A DNA stretch of 64,000 bases from Streptomyces sp. SJL17-4. Lineage in GTDB: Bacteria; Actinomycetota; Actinomycetes; Streptomycetales; Streptomycetaceae. Within the stretch, counting starts at the first letter, position 1, and every line of letters starts with the position of its first letter. The stretch spans positions 3,782,001-3,846,000 of the forward strand of contig NZ_CP104578.1 of assembly GCF_036826855.1 (NCBI RefSeq). Direction: 5' to 3'. A model generated the notes under the pieces. The model was not told where the DNA came from. It did not search any database and saw only the letters and a list, made by a program, of their open reading frames with translations. Positions 7,717 to 17,246 of the stretch are shown piece by piece. The position numbers and the translations under genes were made by a program.

Positions 7717-9380
7717 TGAGTGCCTTCCCGACCACGACCGCCACCACCGGGGCCACGACCCCGACCGGCTCCGTCCCCTCCGTCCCCTCCCTCACCTCCG
7801 TCTTCGTACGGCTCAAGCTGAGCCTGCTGCGCAACGGGCTGCGGCAGTCGGGCGGACGGACGGCCGCGTACATCCTGTCCATCGTCTTCGGAGCGGTCTT
7901 CGCCGCGGCCCTCGTGCTGGCCTTCGTCCTCATGCGGGGCAACGCCGACGCCGACAGCGTCGCGATCCTCCTCATGGGAGCGCTCGCGCTCTCCTGGACG
8001 GTGATGCCGCTGTTCATCCCGAGCGGTGACGAGACCCTCGACCCGTCGCGGCTCGTCATGCTGCCACTGCGGCCGCGGCCGCTGGTCCGGGCACTGCTCG
8101 TGGCCTCCCTCGTGGGTGTCGGCCCCGTCCTCACCTTCGTCCTGGCCCTGGGCGCCGCGCTGTCCGTCGCGCACGGCGCGGCCGCTACCGTCCTCGCCGT
8201 CCTCGCCGTACCGCTGACGGCCGTGACGTGCGTGGCGCTCTCCCGGGCCGTGGCCGCAGCCAACATCCGGCTCCTCACCTCCCGCAAGGGCCGGGACCTG
8301 GCGCTGCTCAGCGGTCTGATCATCGCCGTCGGCATGCAGCTCGTGAACTTCGGCGCCCAGCGACTGGGCCAGGCCGGCGGCCTCGAGTCGCTCGAACCGG
8401 CGACGGCCGTCGTCGGCTGGCTGCCGCCGGCCGCAGCGATCGCCGCGGTCGACTCCGCCGGCCGGGGCGACTACGTCGTGGCGGCGGTCCGGCTGCTGCT
8501 GACGGCGGCCGCGCTCGCGGCGCTCGTGTACTGGTGGCAGCGGAGCCTCGTACGGCTGATGGTCGAGCCCGACGGCTCCACGATCGGCGCGGCCTCCGAC
8601 GCGGGCGTCCGTGACAAGGCCGACGGTACGGGGCGGCTGGCCCGGATCCTGCCGGGCGGGCGCACGGGCGCGGTGATGGAGCGCAGCCTGCGCTACCTGT
8701 GGCGCGACCCGAAGACGAAGGCCGGGGCCGTGACCTCGCTCGCCCTCGGCCTGATCGTCCCGCTCGTCAACGCGCTCCAGGGCACGGGCTCGATCTACTG
8801 GGCGTGCTTCGCCTCCGGCATGCTCGGCATGCTGATGTACAACCAGTTCGGGCAGGACACCTCGGCGTTCTGGATGGTCGCCCAGACCATCTCGACGACG
8901 GCCGACGCGTACGCCGAACTCCGGGCGCGGGCCCTGGCCCTGCTCATGATCACCCTCCCGTACGCGGTCTTCGTCACCGTCCTCACGGTCGGCGTCCTCG
9001 GCGACTGGGCCCGGCTCCCGGACGCCGTCGGCCTGGCGCTCGGCCTGCTCGGCGCGATGCTGGCGACGGGCTCGGTGGCCTCGGCCGCCTTCCCGTACTC
9101 GATCCCGCAGGACAGCGGCTACAAGAACGTCGCTCCGGGGCAGGGCGCCCTGGCGTGGATCTCGATCCTCGGCGGCATGCTCACGGCCCCGCTGCTGTGC
9201 GCGCCGCTGATCGGCGCGACGGTCTACCTCCACGTCTCCGACCAGCAGTCCCTGCTCTGGCTGCTGCTCCCGGCCGGCACGCTCTACGGCGCGCTCCTGA
9301 TCTGGGCGGGCCTCAAGGTGGCGGCGCCGCGGACGGCGAGGCGGCTGCCGGAGATCCTGGCGGCGGTCAGCAAGGGGTAG
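7716..9380 (+). CDS. ABC-2 type exporter, membrane subunit
   Basis: A polytopic membrane protein of 554 residues with about 12 hydrophobic segments, arranged as two halves separated by a cytosolic loop (around WQRSLVRLMVEPDGSTIG). The N-terminus is Thr/Ser-rich (TTTATTGATTPTGS) and not a signal peptide. It is the partner of the preceding ATPase, with a one-base overlap. The closest family I recognise is the large actinobacterial ABC-2-like transporter membrane proteins of unknown substrate. A strong hairpin follows immediately. Confidence 0.85.
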   Translation: MSAFPTTTATTGATTPTGSVPSVPSLTSVFVRLKLSLLRNGLRQSGGRTAAYILSIVFGAVFAAALVLAFVLMRGNADADSVAILLMGALALSWTVMPLFIPSGDETLDPSRLVMLPLRPRPLVRALLVASLVGVGPVLTFVLALGAALSVAHGAAATVLAVLAVPLTAVTCVALSRAVAAANIRLLTSRKGRDLALLSGLIIAVGMQLVNFGAQRLGQAGGLESLEPATAVVGWLPPAAAIAAVDSAGRGDYVVAAVRLLLTAAALAALVYWWQRSLVRLMVEPDGSTIGAASDAGVRDKADGTGRLARILPGGRTGAVMERSLRYLWRDPKTKAGAVTSLALGLIVPLVNALQGTGSIYWACFASGMLGMLMYNQFGQDTSAFWMVAQTISTTADAYAELRARALALLMITLPYAVFVTVLTVGVLGDWARLPDAVGLALGLLGAMLATGSVASAAFPYSIPQDSGYKNVAPGQGALAWISILGGMLTAPLLCAPLIGATVYLHVSDQQSLLWLLLPAGTLYGALLIWAGLKVAAPRTARRLPEILAAVSKG

Positions 9381-9399
9381 TCACCGGTCGCCCCCGACG

Positions 9400-9448
9400 G
9401 ATACGCCGACGGCCCGCCCGGTTCACCCGGGCGGGCCGTCGGCGTATC
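9400..9448. terminator. Strong bidirectional terminator
   Basis: A perfect 22-bp stem (9400-9421 with 9427-9448) and a 5-nt loop lie between converging genes (stops at 9380 and 9461). The arms read GATACGCCGACGGCCCGCCC and onward. No U-tract is present. Confidence 0.85.
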
Positions 9449-9460
9449 GGCAGCGTCTCC

Positions 9461-10144
9461 TCAGCGCCGGGTCTGGGTGACGCGCCACAGCCGGCGGGGC
9501 AGGTCACCCTCCTCGAAGGCGATCACCTCGTCGAGGGTCCAGCCCTCGACGAGAGCGTCGACGAGGGCGCGGGAGAAGAAGTGCACCGCGAAGCCGCCGT
9601 GCTCCCAGATGTCGTCGCCGTGACCGGTCCCGGCGCCGTAGTGGGCGTCGCCGGTGTGCCGGACGGTGTAGACGAAGGTCCCGCCGGGCCGCAGGACGCG
9701 GCGCACCTCGGCGACGAGGGAGTGGATCTCCTCGGTGGAAAGGGCCATGCACAGCAGCATGTGGGCGAAGACCGCGTCCACGGAGGCGTCGGCGAACGGC
9801 AGCGGGTCGCGTACGTCGACGACGGCGGTGGTCACCCGGTCGGAGAGGCCGTCGGCGGTGGCCCGCGCACCGAGCTGGTCGAGGCCGGCGGGGCTGAAGT
9901 CCGCGGCGGTCACGGTGAGCCCGGAGCGGGCGAAGAACAGCGCGTCGCGGCCGTGCCCGGCGCCCAGTTCGAGGACGTTGCGGGCGCCCAGGGCCAGAAA
10001 GACCTCGGCGGCACGGACGGCCGGTGCGGAGGGCTCGTCGCCGTACATGCCGGGGTGGGCGCCGTAGGTCCGCTCCCAGTGGTCACGCTGGGCACGCCCC
10101 GGTCCGGGGCGGGCGTCTCCGTCTCGGTCCGCATCGCTGCTCAT
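9461..10144 (-). CDS. Class I SAM-dependent methyltransferase
   Basis: A 227-residue cytosolic protein with the Rossmann methyltransferase motif I VLELGAGHGRDALFFA, motif II region TVTAADFSPAGLDQL, and the acidic post-motif DVRDPLPFADASVDAVFAHMLL. The N-terminal HWERTYGAHPGMYGDEPS is typical of the UbiE/thiopurine-like small-molecule methyltransferases. The fold is clear; the substrate is not. It is followed downstream by the strong terminator at 9400-9448. Confidence 0.85.
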   Translation of the reverse strand: MSSDADRDGDARPGPGRAQRDHWERTYGAHPGMYGDEPSAPAVRAAEVFLALGARNVLELGAGHGRDALFFARSGLTVTAADFSPAGLDQLGARATADGLSDRVTTAVVDVRDPLPFADASVDAVFAHMLLCMALSTEEIHSLVAEVRRVLRPGGTFVYTVRHTGDAHYGAGTGHGDDIWEHGGFAVHFFSRALVDALVEGWTLDEVIAFEEGDLPRRLWRVTQTRR

Positions 10145-10277
10145 CGCTTCCCTTTCGTCGGGGCCCAGCCTAGGGCGGGGAGACGAGGGGCCGCCTTCCG
10201 AGGCATGCGGGACGGCCGGCCGGGCGTCGGACCCGGTCGGCCGCTGAGGACGTCGGCACCGAGGCGGCTCGCACCCG

Positions 10278-10751
10278 CTACGCGTACTGGCCGGGCCGGT
10301 AGTCGCCGGCGGGCTGCCGGGTGATGGCGTTGCCGCGGTTGAAGGCGTTGATGATCGCGATCTGGGACACCAGGGCGGCGAGCTGGTCGTCGTCGAAGTG
10401 CTTCACGGCCTCGGCCCAGACCTCGTCCGTGACCCCGGACCCGTCGGCGAGTCGGGTGCCCTGTTCCGTCAGTTCCAGCGCGGCGCGCTCGGCGTCGGTG
10501 AAGACGGTGGCCTCGCGCCAGGCGGCGACCATGTGGAGCCGTAGCGAGGTCTCCCCGGCGGCGGCGGCGTCCTTGGTGTGCATGTCGAGGCAGGCGCCGC
10601 AGCCGTTGATCTGGCTGGCGCGGATCCTGACGAGCTCCTGGGTGGCGGTGGGCAGCGACGAGTCCTCGGCGATCGCCTTGTTCGCCGCGATGATGTGCTT
10701 CCAGGCCTTGATGGCGACCGGGCTGTCGTACATGTTCAGGCGTGCGCTCAT
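10278..10751 (-). CDS. Carboxymuconolactone decarboxylase/AhpD-family protein
   Basis: A 157-residue AhpD-fold protein with the redox motif RASQINGCGACLDMHTKDA (Cys-x2-Cys-x3-His), as in alkylhydroperoxidase AhpD and the YnjA-like carboxymuconolactone decarboxylase family. It probably acts in the cytosol as a thiol-dependent peroxidase or oxidoreductase. The adjacent HxlR-type regulator, which shares its orientation, suggests control by electrophile or oxidant stress (inference). The start is ATG 10751. Confidence 0.88.
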   Translation of the reverse strand: MSARLNMYDSPVAIKAWKHIIAANKAIAEDSSLPTATQELVRIRASQINGCGACLDMHTKDAAAAGETSLRLHMVAAWREATVFTDAERAALELTEQGTRLADGSGVTDEVWAEAVKHFDDDQLAALVSQIAIINAFNRGNAITRQPAGDYRPGQYA

Positions 10752-10856
10752 GACGAGCTCCTCCGTCGTGGTCGGTGGCTACACCTCCTGGACGTAACGA
10801 GCGCGGCGGGACGTGACATCGCGGACGGTGACGTACGTCTCCCCGACGCGCTTCCG

Positions 10857-11198
10857 CTAGGCCGGGTCCCGCGGGATCGCCTCGATGCGCTCCAGGTGCT
10901 CCTCGCCCCATGCGCCGAGCGGCCCCATCGCCGTGTTGAGGGAGCCGCCGAACTCGGTGAGGGAGTACTCCACCTTGGGCGGGACCTGCTGGTGGACCTC
11001 GCGGTGCACCAGGCCACTGGCTTCCATCTCCCGCAGCTGGAGGATCAGCATCCGCTCGCTGATGCCGGCCACCGCCCTCCTCAACTCCCCGAAGCGCAGC
11101 GGTCCCTCACCGAGCGAGAAGAGGATCAGGCCCTTCCATTTGCCGCCCATGACGGCGATGGCAGCGTCGAGTCCGCAGCTGTACGTCCGCTTGGCCAT
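10857..11198 (-). CDS. HxlR-family winged-helix transcriptional regulator
   Basis: A 113-residue MarR-like winged helix of the HxlR family. CGLDAAIAVMGGKWKGLILFSL (N-terminal Cys and the conserved GGKWK), FGELRRAVAGISERML (recognition helix) and VEYSLTEFG (wing) are all present. The Cys at about residue 8 aligns with the redox-sensing Cys of YodB, HypR and QorR relatives. ATG 11198 has AAGGG nine bases upstream; TTG 11204 is the longer alternative. It faces the imine-reductase-like gene at 11321 across a promoter holding two direct repeats. Confidence 0.9.
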   Translation of the reverse strand: MAKRTYSCGLDAAIAVMGGKWKGLILFSLGEGPLRFGELRRAVAGISERMLILQLREMEASGLVHREVHQQVPPKVEYSLTEFGGSLNTAMGPLGAWGEEHLERIEAIPRDPA

Positions 11199-11212
11199 CA
11201 GCAATCACCCTT

Positions 11213-11247
11213 ACAGAAGTGTGGGTACCGAACAGAATTGTAGGTAC
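11213..11247. promoter_or_regulatory. Tandem direct-repeat operator for the HxlR-type regulator
   Basis: ACAGAAGTGTGGGTAC (11213-11228) and ACAGAATTGTAGGTAC (11232-11247) match at 14 of 16 positions with a 19-bp period. They lie between divergent starts 11198 and 11321. Tandem direct-repeat sites are known for B. subtilis HxlR; use here is inference. Confidence 0.6.
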
Positions 11248-11320
11248 TTGTCGGAATGTGTGTGCCACCCCAGGATGAGTGAAGTGCCGCGACAGATACG
11301 CCTGTTGACTGGAGTGACTC

Positions 11321-12226
11321 ATGACTGATGACCAGGCCACACCTGTGACCGTGATCGGACTCGGCTCGATGGGCCGGGCGCTGGCCGAGGCGTTCCTCGG
11401 CGCCGGGCACCCGACGACGGTGTGGAACCGTACGCCCGCCAAGGCCGCCCCGCTCGTCGCCAAGGGCGCCGTCCACGCCGAGTCGGTGCGGGCCGCGGTG
11501 GCGGCGAGTCCGCTGGTCGTGACCTGCCTGACCACCTTCGACGACACCCGTTCCGCACTGGAACCGGCCGGGACGGCGCTGTCCGGGCGGGCCCTGGTCA
11601 CGCTGAACAGCGGCTCGCCCGCCGACGCCCGCGCGACGGCGGCCTGGGCCGCCGGCCATGGAGCCAGGTTCCTGGCGGGGGCGGTCAAGAACGTACCGGC
11701 GGCCGTGGGAGCGCCGGACACGCTGCTGTACTACAGCGGCGACAGGTCGGTCTTCGACGAGTACGAGGCGACACTGAGGGTGCTGGGCGGCGACACCGTC
11801 CACCTCGGAACCGAGGCCGACCTCGCCGCCCTGTACGAGATGGCGGTGGGCGCGATGCTGCTGCCCGCGCTCGTCGGGTTCTTCCAGGGCGCCGCCGCGA
11901 TCCAGGCCCGGGGCCTCGCGGCGGACAGCATGGTGCGGTTCGCCGGCAAGTGGCTGGACATGATCAAGTCCCTGCTGCCGGTCTACGCCCAGGAGATCGA
12001 CACCGGCGACTACTCGGACGCGGCCTCCTCCGTGGACCTGTTCCTCGCGGGTGCGGCCCACGACAAGGCCCTGGGCGAGGAGACGAACGTCGACACGACC
12101 TGGATCGACCCGCTGAACGACCTGCTGCGGCGTGCGGTCGCGGCGGGCCACGGCGACCACAGCATCTCGGCCCTGACCGAAGTGCTCAGGGGAACGGCCT
12201 CCCGGGGAGCCGGGCGCTCGTCGTGA
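11321..12226 (+). CDS. Imine reductase-like NADP-dependent oxidoreductase
   Basis: The 301-residue protein belongs to the 6-phosphogluconate/beta-hydroxyacid dehydrogenase superfamily. It has an N-terminal Rossmann domain (VTVIGLGSMGRALAEAF, then VWNRT with the Arg/Thr pair that favours NADP) and a C-terminal helical dimerisation domain. VKNVPAAVGAPDTLLYYSG and LLPALVGFFQGAA resemble imine reductases (IREDs) more than hydroxyisobutyrate dehydrogenases. At the place I believe corresponds to the IRED catalytic Asp or Tyr, this protein has Glu173 (ALYEMA). It is divergent from the HxlR regulator. Natural substrate unknown. Confidence 0.8.
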   Translation: MTDDQATPVTVIGLGSMGRALAEAFLGAGHPTTVWNRTPAKAAPLVAKGAVHAESVRAAVAASPLVVTCLTTFDDTRSALEPAGTALSGRALVTLNSGSPADARATAAWAAGHGARFLAGAVKNVPAAVGAPDTLLYYSGDRSVFDEYEATLRVLGGDTVHLGTEADLAALYEMAVGAMLLPALVGFFQGAAAIQARGLAADSMVRFAGKWLDMIKSLLPVYAQEIDTGDYSDAASSVDLFLAGAAHDKALGEETNVDTTWIDPLNDLLRRAVAAGHGDHSISALTEVLRGTASRGAGRSS

Positions 12227-12294
12227 GGCCGCGTCACCCCGTCGGACGCGTCACCCCCGTCGGACGCGTCACCCCCGTCGCCCGCGTCGCCCCC

Positions 12295-12891
12295 TCACCG
12301 GTACGAGGTGACCAGCCGGGCCAGATGTCGGCCCGCGGCCTCCAGGGGTGTGGTGCTGCGGGCGACCTGGGCCGCCAGTTCGGCGCCTTCCAGCGTGGCG
12401 ATCACCGTGTGCGCCAGCTCCTCCGCGTCCGTCTCCGTGAAGCCCGCCGCGGCCAGCTTCCGGGCGACCACCGCCCGCCACCGGGCGAACGCGTCCGCCG
12501 CCGCCGCCTGGACGCCGGGCGCGCTTTTCGCCGTACCGACGACCGTGGACGTGACCGGGCAGCCGTCGAGCCAGTCGGAGTCGCGCAGCCCTTCGGCGAG
12601 GGAGACGGTGAGCGCGACGAGGGCCTTCCCGGGGTCCGGCTCCGCGTCCAGCGCCTCGGCGAGGAACTCGGCGAACTCCTCGTCGCCGAGCCGCACCGCG
12701 GCCGTGCCGAGCTCCTGCTTGCCGCCGGGGAAGAAGTGGTACACGGAGCCGAGGGTGGCCCCGGCCTCTACGGAGATCTGCTTGATGCCGGTGCCTTCGT
12801 AGCCCTGGCGTTGCATGAGGCGTGAGGTCGTACGGACGATCCGCTCACGGGTTCCGGCGGTCTCGGGATCCTGCGGGGCCTTGGTCTTCAC
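12295..12891 (-). CDS. TetR/AcrR-family regulator, LmrA/YxaF-like
   Basis: A 198-residue repressor-type protein: N-terminal helix-turn-helix (RERIVRTTSRLMQRQGYEGTGIKQISVEAGATLGSVYHFF) and a C-terminal ligand domain containing the GCPVTSTV motif of the LmrA/YxaF subgroup. It is transcribed divergently from the imine-reductase-like gene at 12986, with two dyad operators in between, so it most likely represses that gene and itself. The GTG 12891 start has GGAGG almost adjacent, so the true start could be slightly downstream. Confidence 0.9.
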   Translation of the reverse strand: MKTKAPQDPETAGTRERIVRTTSRLMQRQGYEGTGIKQISVEAGATLGSVYHFFPGGKQELGTAAVRLGDEEFAEFLAEALDAEPDPGKALVALTVSLAEGLRDSDWLDGCPVTSTVVGTAKSAPGVQAAAADAFARWRAVVARKLAAAGFTETDAEELAHTVIATLEGAELAAQVARSTTPLEAAGRHLARLVTSYR

Positions 12892-12908
12892 ACCTCCAGA
12901 ATACCGAA

Positions 12909-12966
12909 CTAGAGCGATCGCTCTAGCCCTGTGCTACGTTCTTCTCTAGATAGAGCGTTCGTTCTA
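12909..12966. promoter_or_regulatory. Two TetR-type operators in a divergent promoter
   Basis: A perfect 18-bp palindrome CTAGAGCGATCGCTCTAG occupies 12909-12926. A second copy TAGAGCGTTCGTTCTA (12951-12966) differs from its core at two positions. They lie between the TetR start (12891) and the oxidoreductase start (12986), so each gene could be controlled from its own site. Confidence 0.75.
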
Positions 12967-12985
12967 GTGATTCGGGGAGAACTCC

Positions 12986-13882
12986 GTGAGTACCTCTGCT
13001 GTGAGCACGTCTGCTGTGAACAACCCGTCCTCCGTGACCGTCATCGGGCTCGGTCCCATGGGTCGCGCCATGGCCGGCGCCTACCTCGACGCCGGCTACC
13101 GCGTCACCGTCTGGAACCGCACCGCGAGCCGCGCCGACGACCTGGTCGCCAGGGGCGCCGTCCTCGCCGCCACCGTCGAAGAGGCGCTGCGGGCCAACGA
13201 GGCGGTGGTGCTGAGCCTCACCGACTACTCCGCCATGTACGCGATCCTCGATCCCGCCGTCTCCGCGCTCGACGGCCGCGTCCTGGTCAACCTCAGCTCC
13301 GACACCCCCGAGCAGGCCCGCAAGGGCGCCGCCTGGGCGGAGAAGCACGGGGCGCGGCACCTCACCGGCGGGGTCCAGACACCGCCGTCCGGCATCGGCA
13401 CGCAGGAGTTCGGCACCTTCTACAGCGGCCCCCGCGACCTCTTCGAGGAGTACGAGGGCCTCCTGAAGGTACTGACGGACACGGACTACCGCGGCGAGGA
13501 CCCGGGGCTCGCCGCGCTCTACTACCAGCTCCAGATGGACCTCTTCTGGACCACCCTGACCGCCTGGCTGCACACCGCCGCGCTGGCGGACGCGAACGGC
13601 ATCAGCCTCTCCGAGCTCAAGCCGCTCGCGACCGCGACGCTGACGGGGATGGGCCAGTTCCTCGACTTCTACACGCCGCGGATCGAGGCGGGGGACCACG
13701 GCGGCGACGTCGACCGGATCTCGATGGCCGTGGCGAGCCTCGACCATGTCGTCCACACGACGCGGGACTCGGGTGTGGATCCGGCGCTGCCGAGCGCCGT
13801 CCTCGAAGCGTTCCGGCGGGCGGCGGCGGAGGGCTACCAGGACGACAGCCTGACCCGGCTGTTCGAGGTGTTCGGCCGCTGA
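12986..13882 (+). CDS. Imine reductase-like NADP-dependent oxidoreductase (second copy)
   Basis: The 298-residue paralogue of the gene at 11321 has the same two-domain plan: VTVIGLGPMGRAMAGAYLDAGYRVTVWNRT, then GGVQTPPSGIGTQEFGTFYSG, a hallmark stretch of the imine-reductase branch. The presumed catalytic position is Tyr180 (ALYYQL), as in the Tyr-type enzymes, whereas the first copy has Glu. The N-terminus carries a short repeat STSAVSTSAV. Start GTG 12986 follows GGGGAGAACTCC. It is divergent from the TetR gene with strong operators, suggesting substrate-inducible expression. Substrate unknown. Confidence 0.82.
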   Translation: MSTSAVSTSAVNNPSSVTVIGLGPMGRAMAGAYLDAGYRVTVWNRTASRADDLVARGAVLAATVEEALRANEAVVLSLTDYSAMYAILDPAVSALDGRVLVNLSSDTPEQARKGAAWAEKHGARHLTGGVQTPPSGIGTQEFGTFYSGPRDLFEEYEGLLKVLTDTDYRGEDPGLAALYYQLQMDLFWTTLTAWLHTAALADANGISLSELKPLATATLTGMGQFLDFYTPRIEAGDHGGDVDRISMAVASLDHVVHTTRDSGVDPALPSAVLEAFRRAAAEGYQDDSLTRLFEVFGR

Positions 13883-13936
13883 CCGCCCTCATTTCTCGGG
13901 TGCGCGGAACCCCGTCGTCTGCGACCCTCACGCCTT

Positions 13937-14449
13937 GTGGACCTTGATGACGTGGACCTTGCTGACGTAGACCTTGACGGCCTCGACATTCGGCGCGCCG
14001 GCGACTCCGACGCGACCGCGGCAGCCGATGTGTGGCTGCGCTCCTTCGCCGCCGCGCTGCCGACCGTACGCCGCGCGCACGACGACGACGCGGTACGGGG
14101 CTGGTTCGCCCATGTCGTCGTGCCGCGGTACGAGACCTGGGTGGCGGTCGCCCGGGAGGCCGGTGTGGTGGGGCTGCTCGTGCTCGACGACGGGGGCCTG
14201 GAGCAGCTCTACCTCGACCCGTCGTGGCGCGGCCGGGGCCTGGGCGACCGCTTCGTGGAACTGGCCAAGCGGCGGCGGCCGGAGGGCCTGGAGCTGTGGA
14301 CGTTCCAGGTCAACGCTCCGGCCCGGAGGTTCTACGAGCGGCACGGCTTCGTCGAGGCGGAACGAACCGACGGACAGCGCAACGAGGAGGGCGAGCCGGA
14401 CATCCGCTATGTGTGGCAGCCGGTGACCGGTGACGCGGTGATCCGGTGA
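13937..14449 (+). CDS. GNAT-family N-acetyltransferase
   Basis: A GNAT fold is recognisable: acceptor helix region AAADVWLRSFAAAL, strand-4/motif A LEQLYLDPSWRGRGLGDRFVELAK (acetyl-CoA pyrophosphate loop RGRGLG), and C-terminal FYERHGFVEAERTDG. The N-terminal 17 residues (DLDDVDLADVDLDGLDI) come from a degenerate 15-bp tandem repeat of GTGGACCTTGMTGAC, so GTG 13937, 13952 or a later start are all possible. Acceptor substrate unknown. Confidence 0.82.
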   Translation: MDLDDVDLADVDLDGLDIRRAGDSDATAAADVWLRSFAAALPTVRRAHDDDAVRGWFAHVVVPRYETWVAVAREAGVVGLLVLDDGGLEQLYLDPSWRGRGLGDRFVELAKRRRPEGLELWTFQVNAPARRFYERHGFVEAERTDGQRNEEGEPDIRYVWQPVTGDAVIR

Positions 14450-14520
14450 GGCGGTGATCCGGTGACCGGCCCCGGGGTCCGGGGCGCCGGCCTCCGGGCC
14501 CCCGGCCGCCGGATGCCGCG

Positions 14521-15954
<1,434 letters not shown>

Positions 15955-15994
15955 GAGCCGTACCGCGGCGGCGTACCACCGGTTAAAGTGGCCT

Positions 15995-16417
15995 ATGCCC
16001 ACCCCGGAACCCGCCACCGTCGCCACCGAACTGCGTACCGCGATGGGCAAGCTCACGCGGCGCGTGAAGCACGAGGACCAGATCCCGCTCGGCCACGTCT
16101 CCGTGCTCGGCACGCTGGATCGCGACGGCGCCATGACGACCAGCGATCTGGCGTCGGACCAGCGCGTACGGCCCCAGTCCATGGCCCGCTCGGTCGGGCT
16201 GCTCATGGAACAGGGGCTCGTCGTCCGCCGGGCGCACCCCACGGACGGCCGCAAGTCCCTGGTGGAGCTCTCCCCCGCAGGCCGGGCCGCCCTCGACGCG
16301 GAGCGCGGGCGCAGGGTGGGCTGGCTCGCCCAGGCGATCGAGCTGGAGCTCACGGGGGAGGAACGCGAGGTGCTGGCGCGCAGCGCCGCCCTGATGGAGC
16401 GGCTCGCCGCGCGCTAG
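15995..16417 (+). CDS. MarR-family transcriptional regulator
   Basis: A 140-residue winged-helix protein: LGHVSVLGTLDRDGAMTTSDLASDQRVRPQSMARSVGLLMEQGLVVRRAHPTDGRKSLVELSPAGRAAL covers the helix-turn-helix and the DGR wing. It is transcribed divergently from the enolase gene over a repeat-rich promoter, implying autoregulation and control of eno (inference). ATG 15995 is used; the open frame extends much further upstream but lacks family similarity. Its stop overlaps the end of the convergent methyltransferase gene by four bases. Confidence 0.9.
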   Translation: MPTPEPATVATELRTAMGKLTRRVKHEDQIPLGHVSVLGTLDRDGAMTTSDLASDQRVRPQSMARSVGLLMEQGLVVRRAHPTDGRKSLVELSPAGRAALDAERGRRVGWLAQAIELELTGEEREVLARSAALMERLAAR

Positions 16418-17160
16418 GACGACGTCCGCGACTGCCGGCCGTCCGAGCCGGTGGCCGACGGCGGTACCTCGACGACGAAGAACATGAACGTCGGCGTGGT
16501 CGAGAGCGCGCGGAAGCCGTCCGGGAACAGCTCACGGGCGGCCGGGTCGGGCTGCGGCTCGCTGATGGCGGAGAGACGGAAGCCGGCGCCGGTGAAGGCG
16601 TCGATCATCGCGTGCAACGACCTGCGCCAGAACCTCATGGGCACGGACCGCCCGTTGAACGTCCAGTCGAAGGCATAGCTGGTGGTCGCGAAATAGTCGG
16701 GCCGGGGGTCCTGGAAGGCGTAGGCCACGGAAGGGTGGTCCACCGAGGCGATCAGCCGGCCGCCGGGCCTGAGCACGCGTCGCAGCTCGGCGAGCGTCGG
16801 CCCCCAGTCCTCCAGGTAGTGCAGCACCAGCGACGCGGTCACGTCGTCGAACGCCCCCTCGGCGAACGGCAGGGGGTCCCGCAGGTCGACCACGTGCAGG
16901 GGCGTGTCGTCCCCGAGCCGCCGTCTGGCCAGCGCCAGCATCGCGGCGCTGGCGTCGACGCCGGTGACGGCCGCGCCGCGCTCGCGCAGCGCGGCGGAGA
17001 GGGAGCCCGAACCACAGCCGGCGTCAAGGATCCGCCGCCCGTCCACGTCTCCGGCGAGGGCCAGCATCGCGGGCCGCTCGTAGTGGGCGTTCACGAGATT
17101 GTTCTCGTTCTCCGCCGCGTACGCCTCGGCGAAGCTGTCGTAGTCGTTCATCCCGCACAT
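16414..17160 (-). CDS. Class I SAM-dependent methyltransferase
   Basis: A 248-residue cytosolic methyltransferase: DGRRILDAGCGSGSLSAALRERGAAVTGVDASAAML is a textbook motif I/II region, followed by VVDLRDPLPFAEGAFDDVTASLVLHYL and the GGRLIASVDHPS post-motif III. It resembles the UbiE/ubiquinone-menaquinone-like group, but acts on an unknown small molecule. ATG 17160 has GGAG ten bases upstream; ATG 17151 (MNDYDSFAEAYAAEN) is also plausible. It is divergent from the AhpD-like gene at 17247. Confidence 0.87.
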   Translation of the reverse strand: MCGMNDYDSFAEAYAAENENNLVNAHYERPAMLALAGDVDGRRILDAGCGSGSLSAALRERGAAVTGVDASAAMLALARRRLGDDTPLHVVDLRDPLPFAEGAFDDVTASLVLHYLEDWGPTLAELRRVLRPGGRLIASVDHPSVAYAFQDPRPDYFATTSYAFDWTFNGRSVPMRFWRRSLHAMIDAFTGAGFRLSAISEPQPDPAARELFPDGFRALSTTPTFMFFVVEVPPSATGSDGRQSRTSS

Positions 17161-17246
17161 CGATTCCGGGCTCCTGTCACAACTTCGTGGGCCGCTCCGT
17201 CAGTGCTGTGAAGACGCCGACCAGGGCGCAGCGAAGGAGAGCAGCC

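Noticed and set aside
7257..9233. A 658-codon minus-strand frame antisense to the ABC transporter
   Set aside because: Asp/Arg/Glu-rich shadow of the plus-strand permease, which has clear membrane helices and a coupled start.
12227..12294. Repeated GTCGGACGCGTCACCCCC units as a CRISPR-like array
   Set aside because: Only three short imperfect units, no spacers of uniform length and no cas genes.
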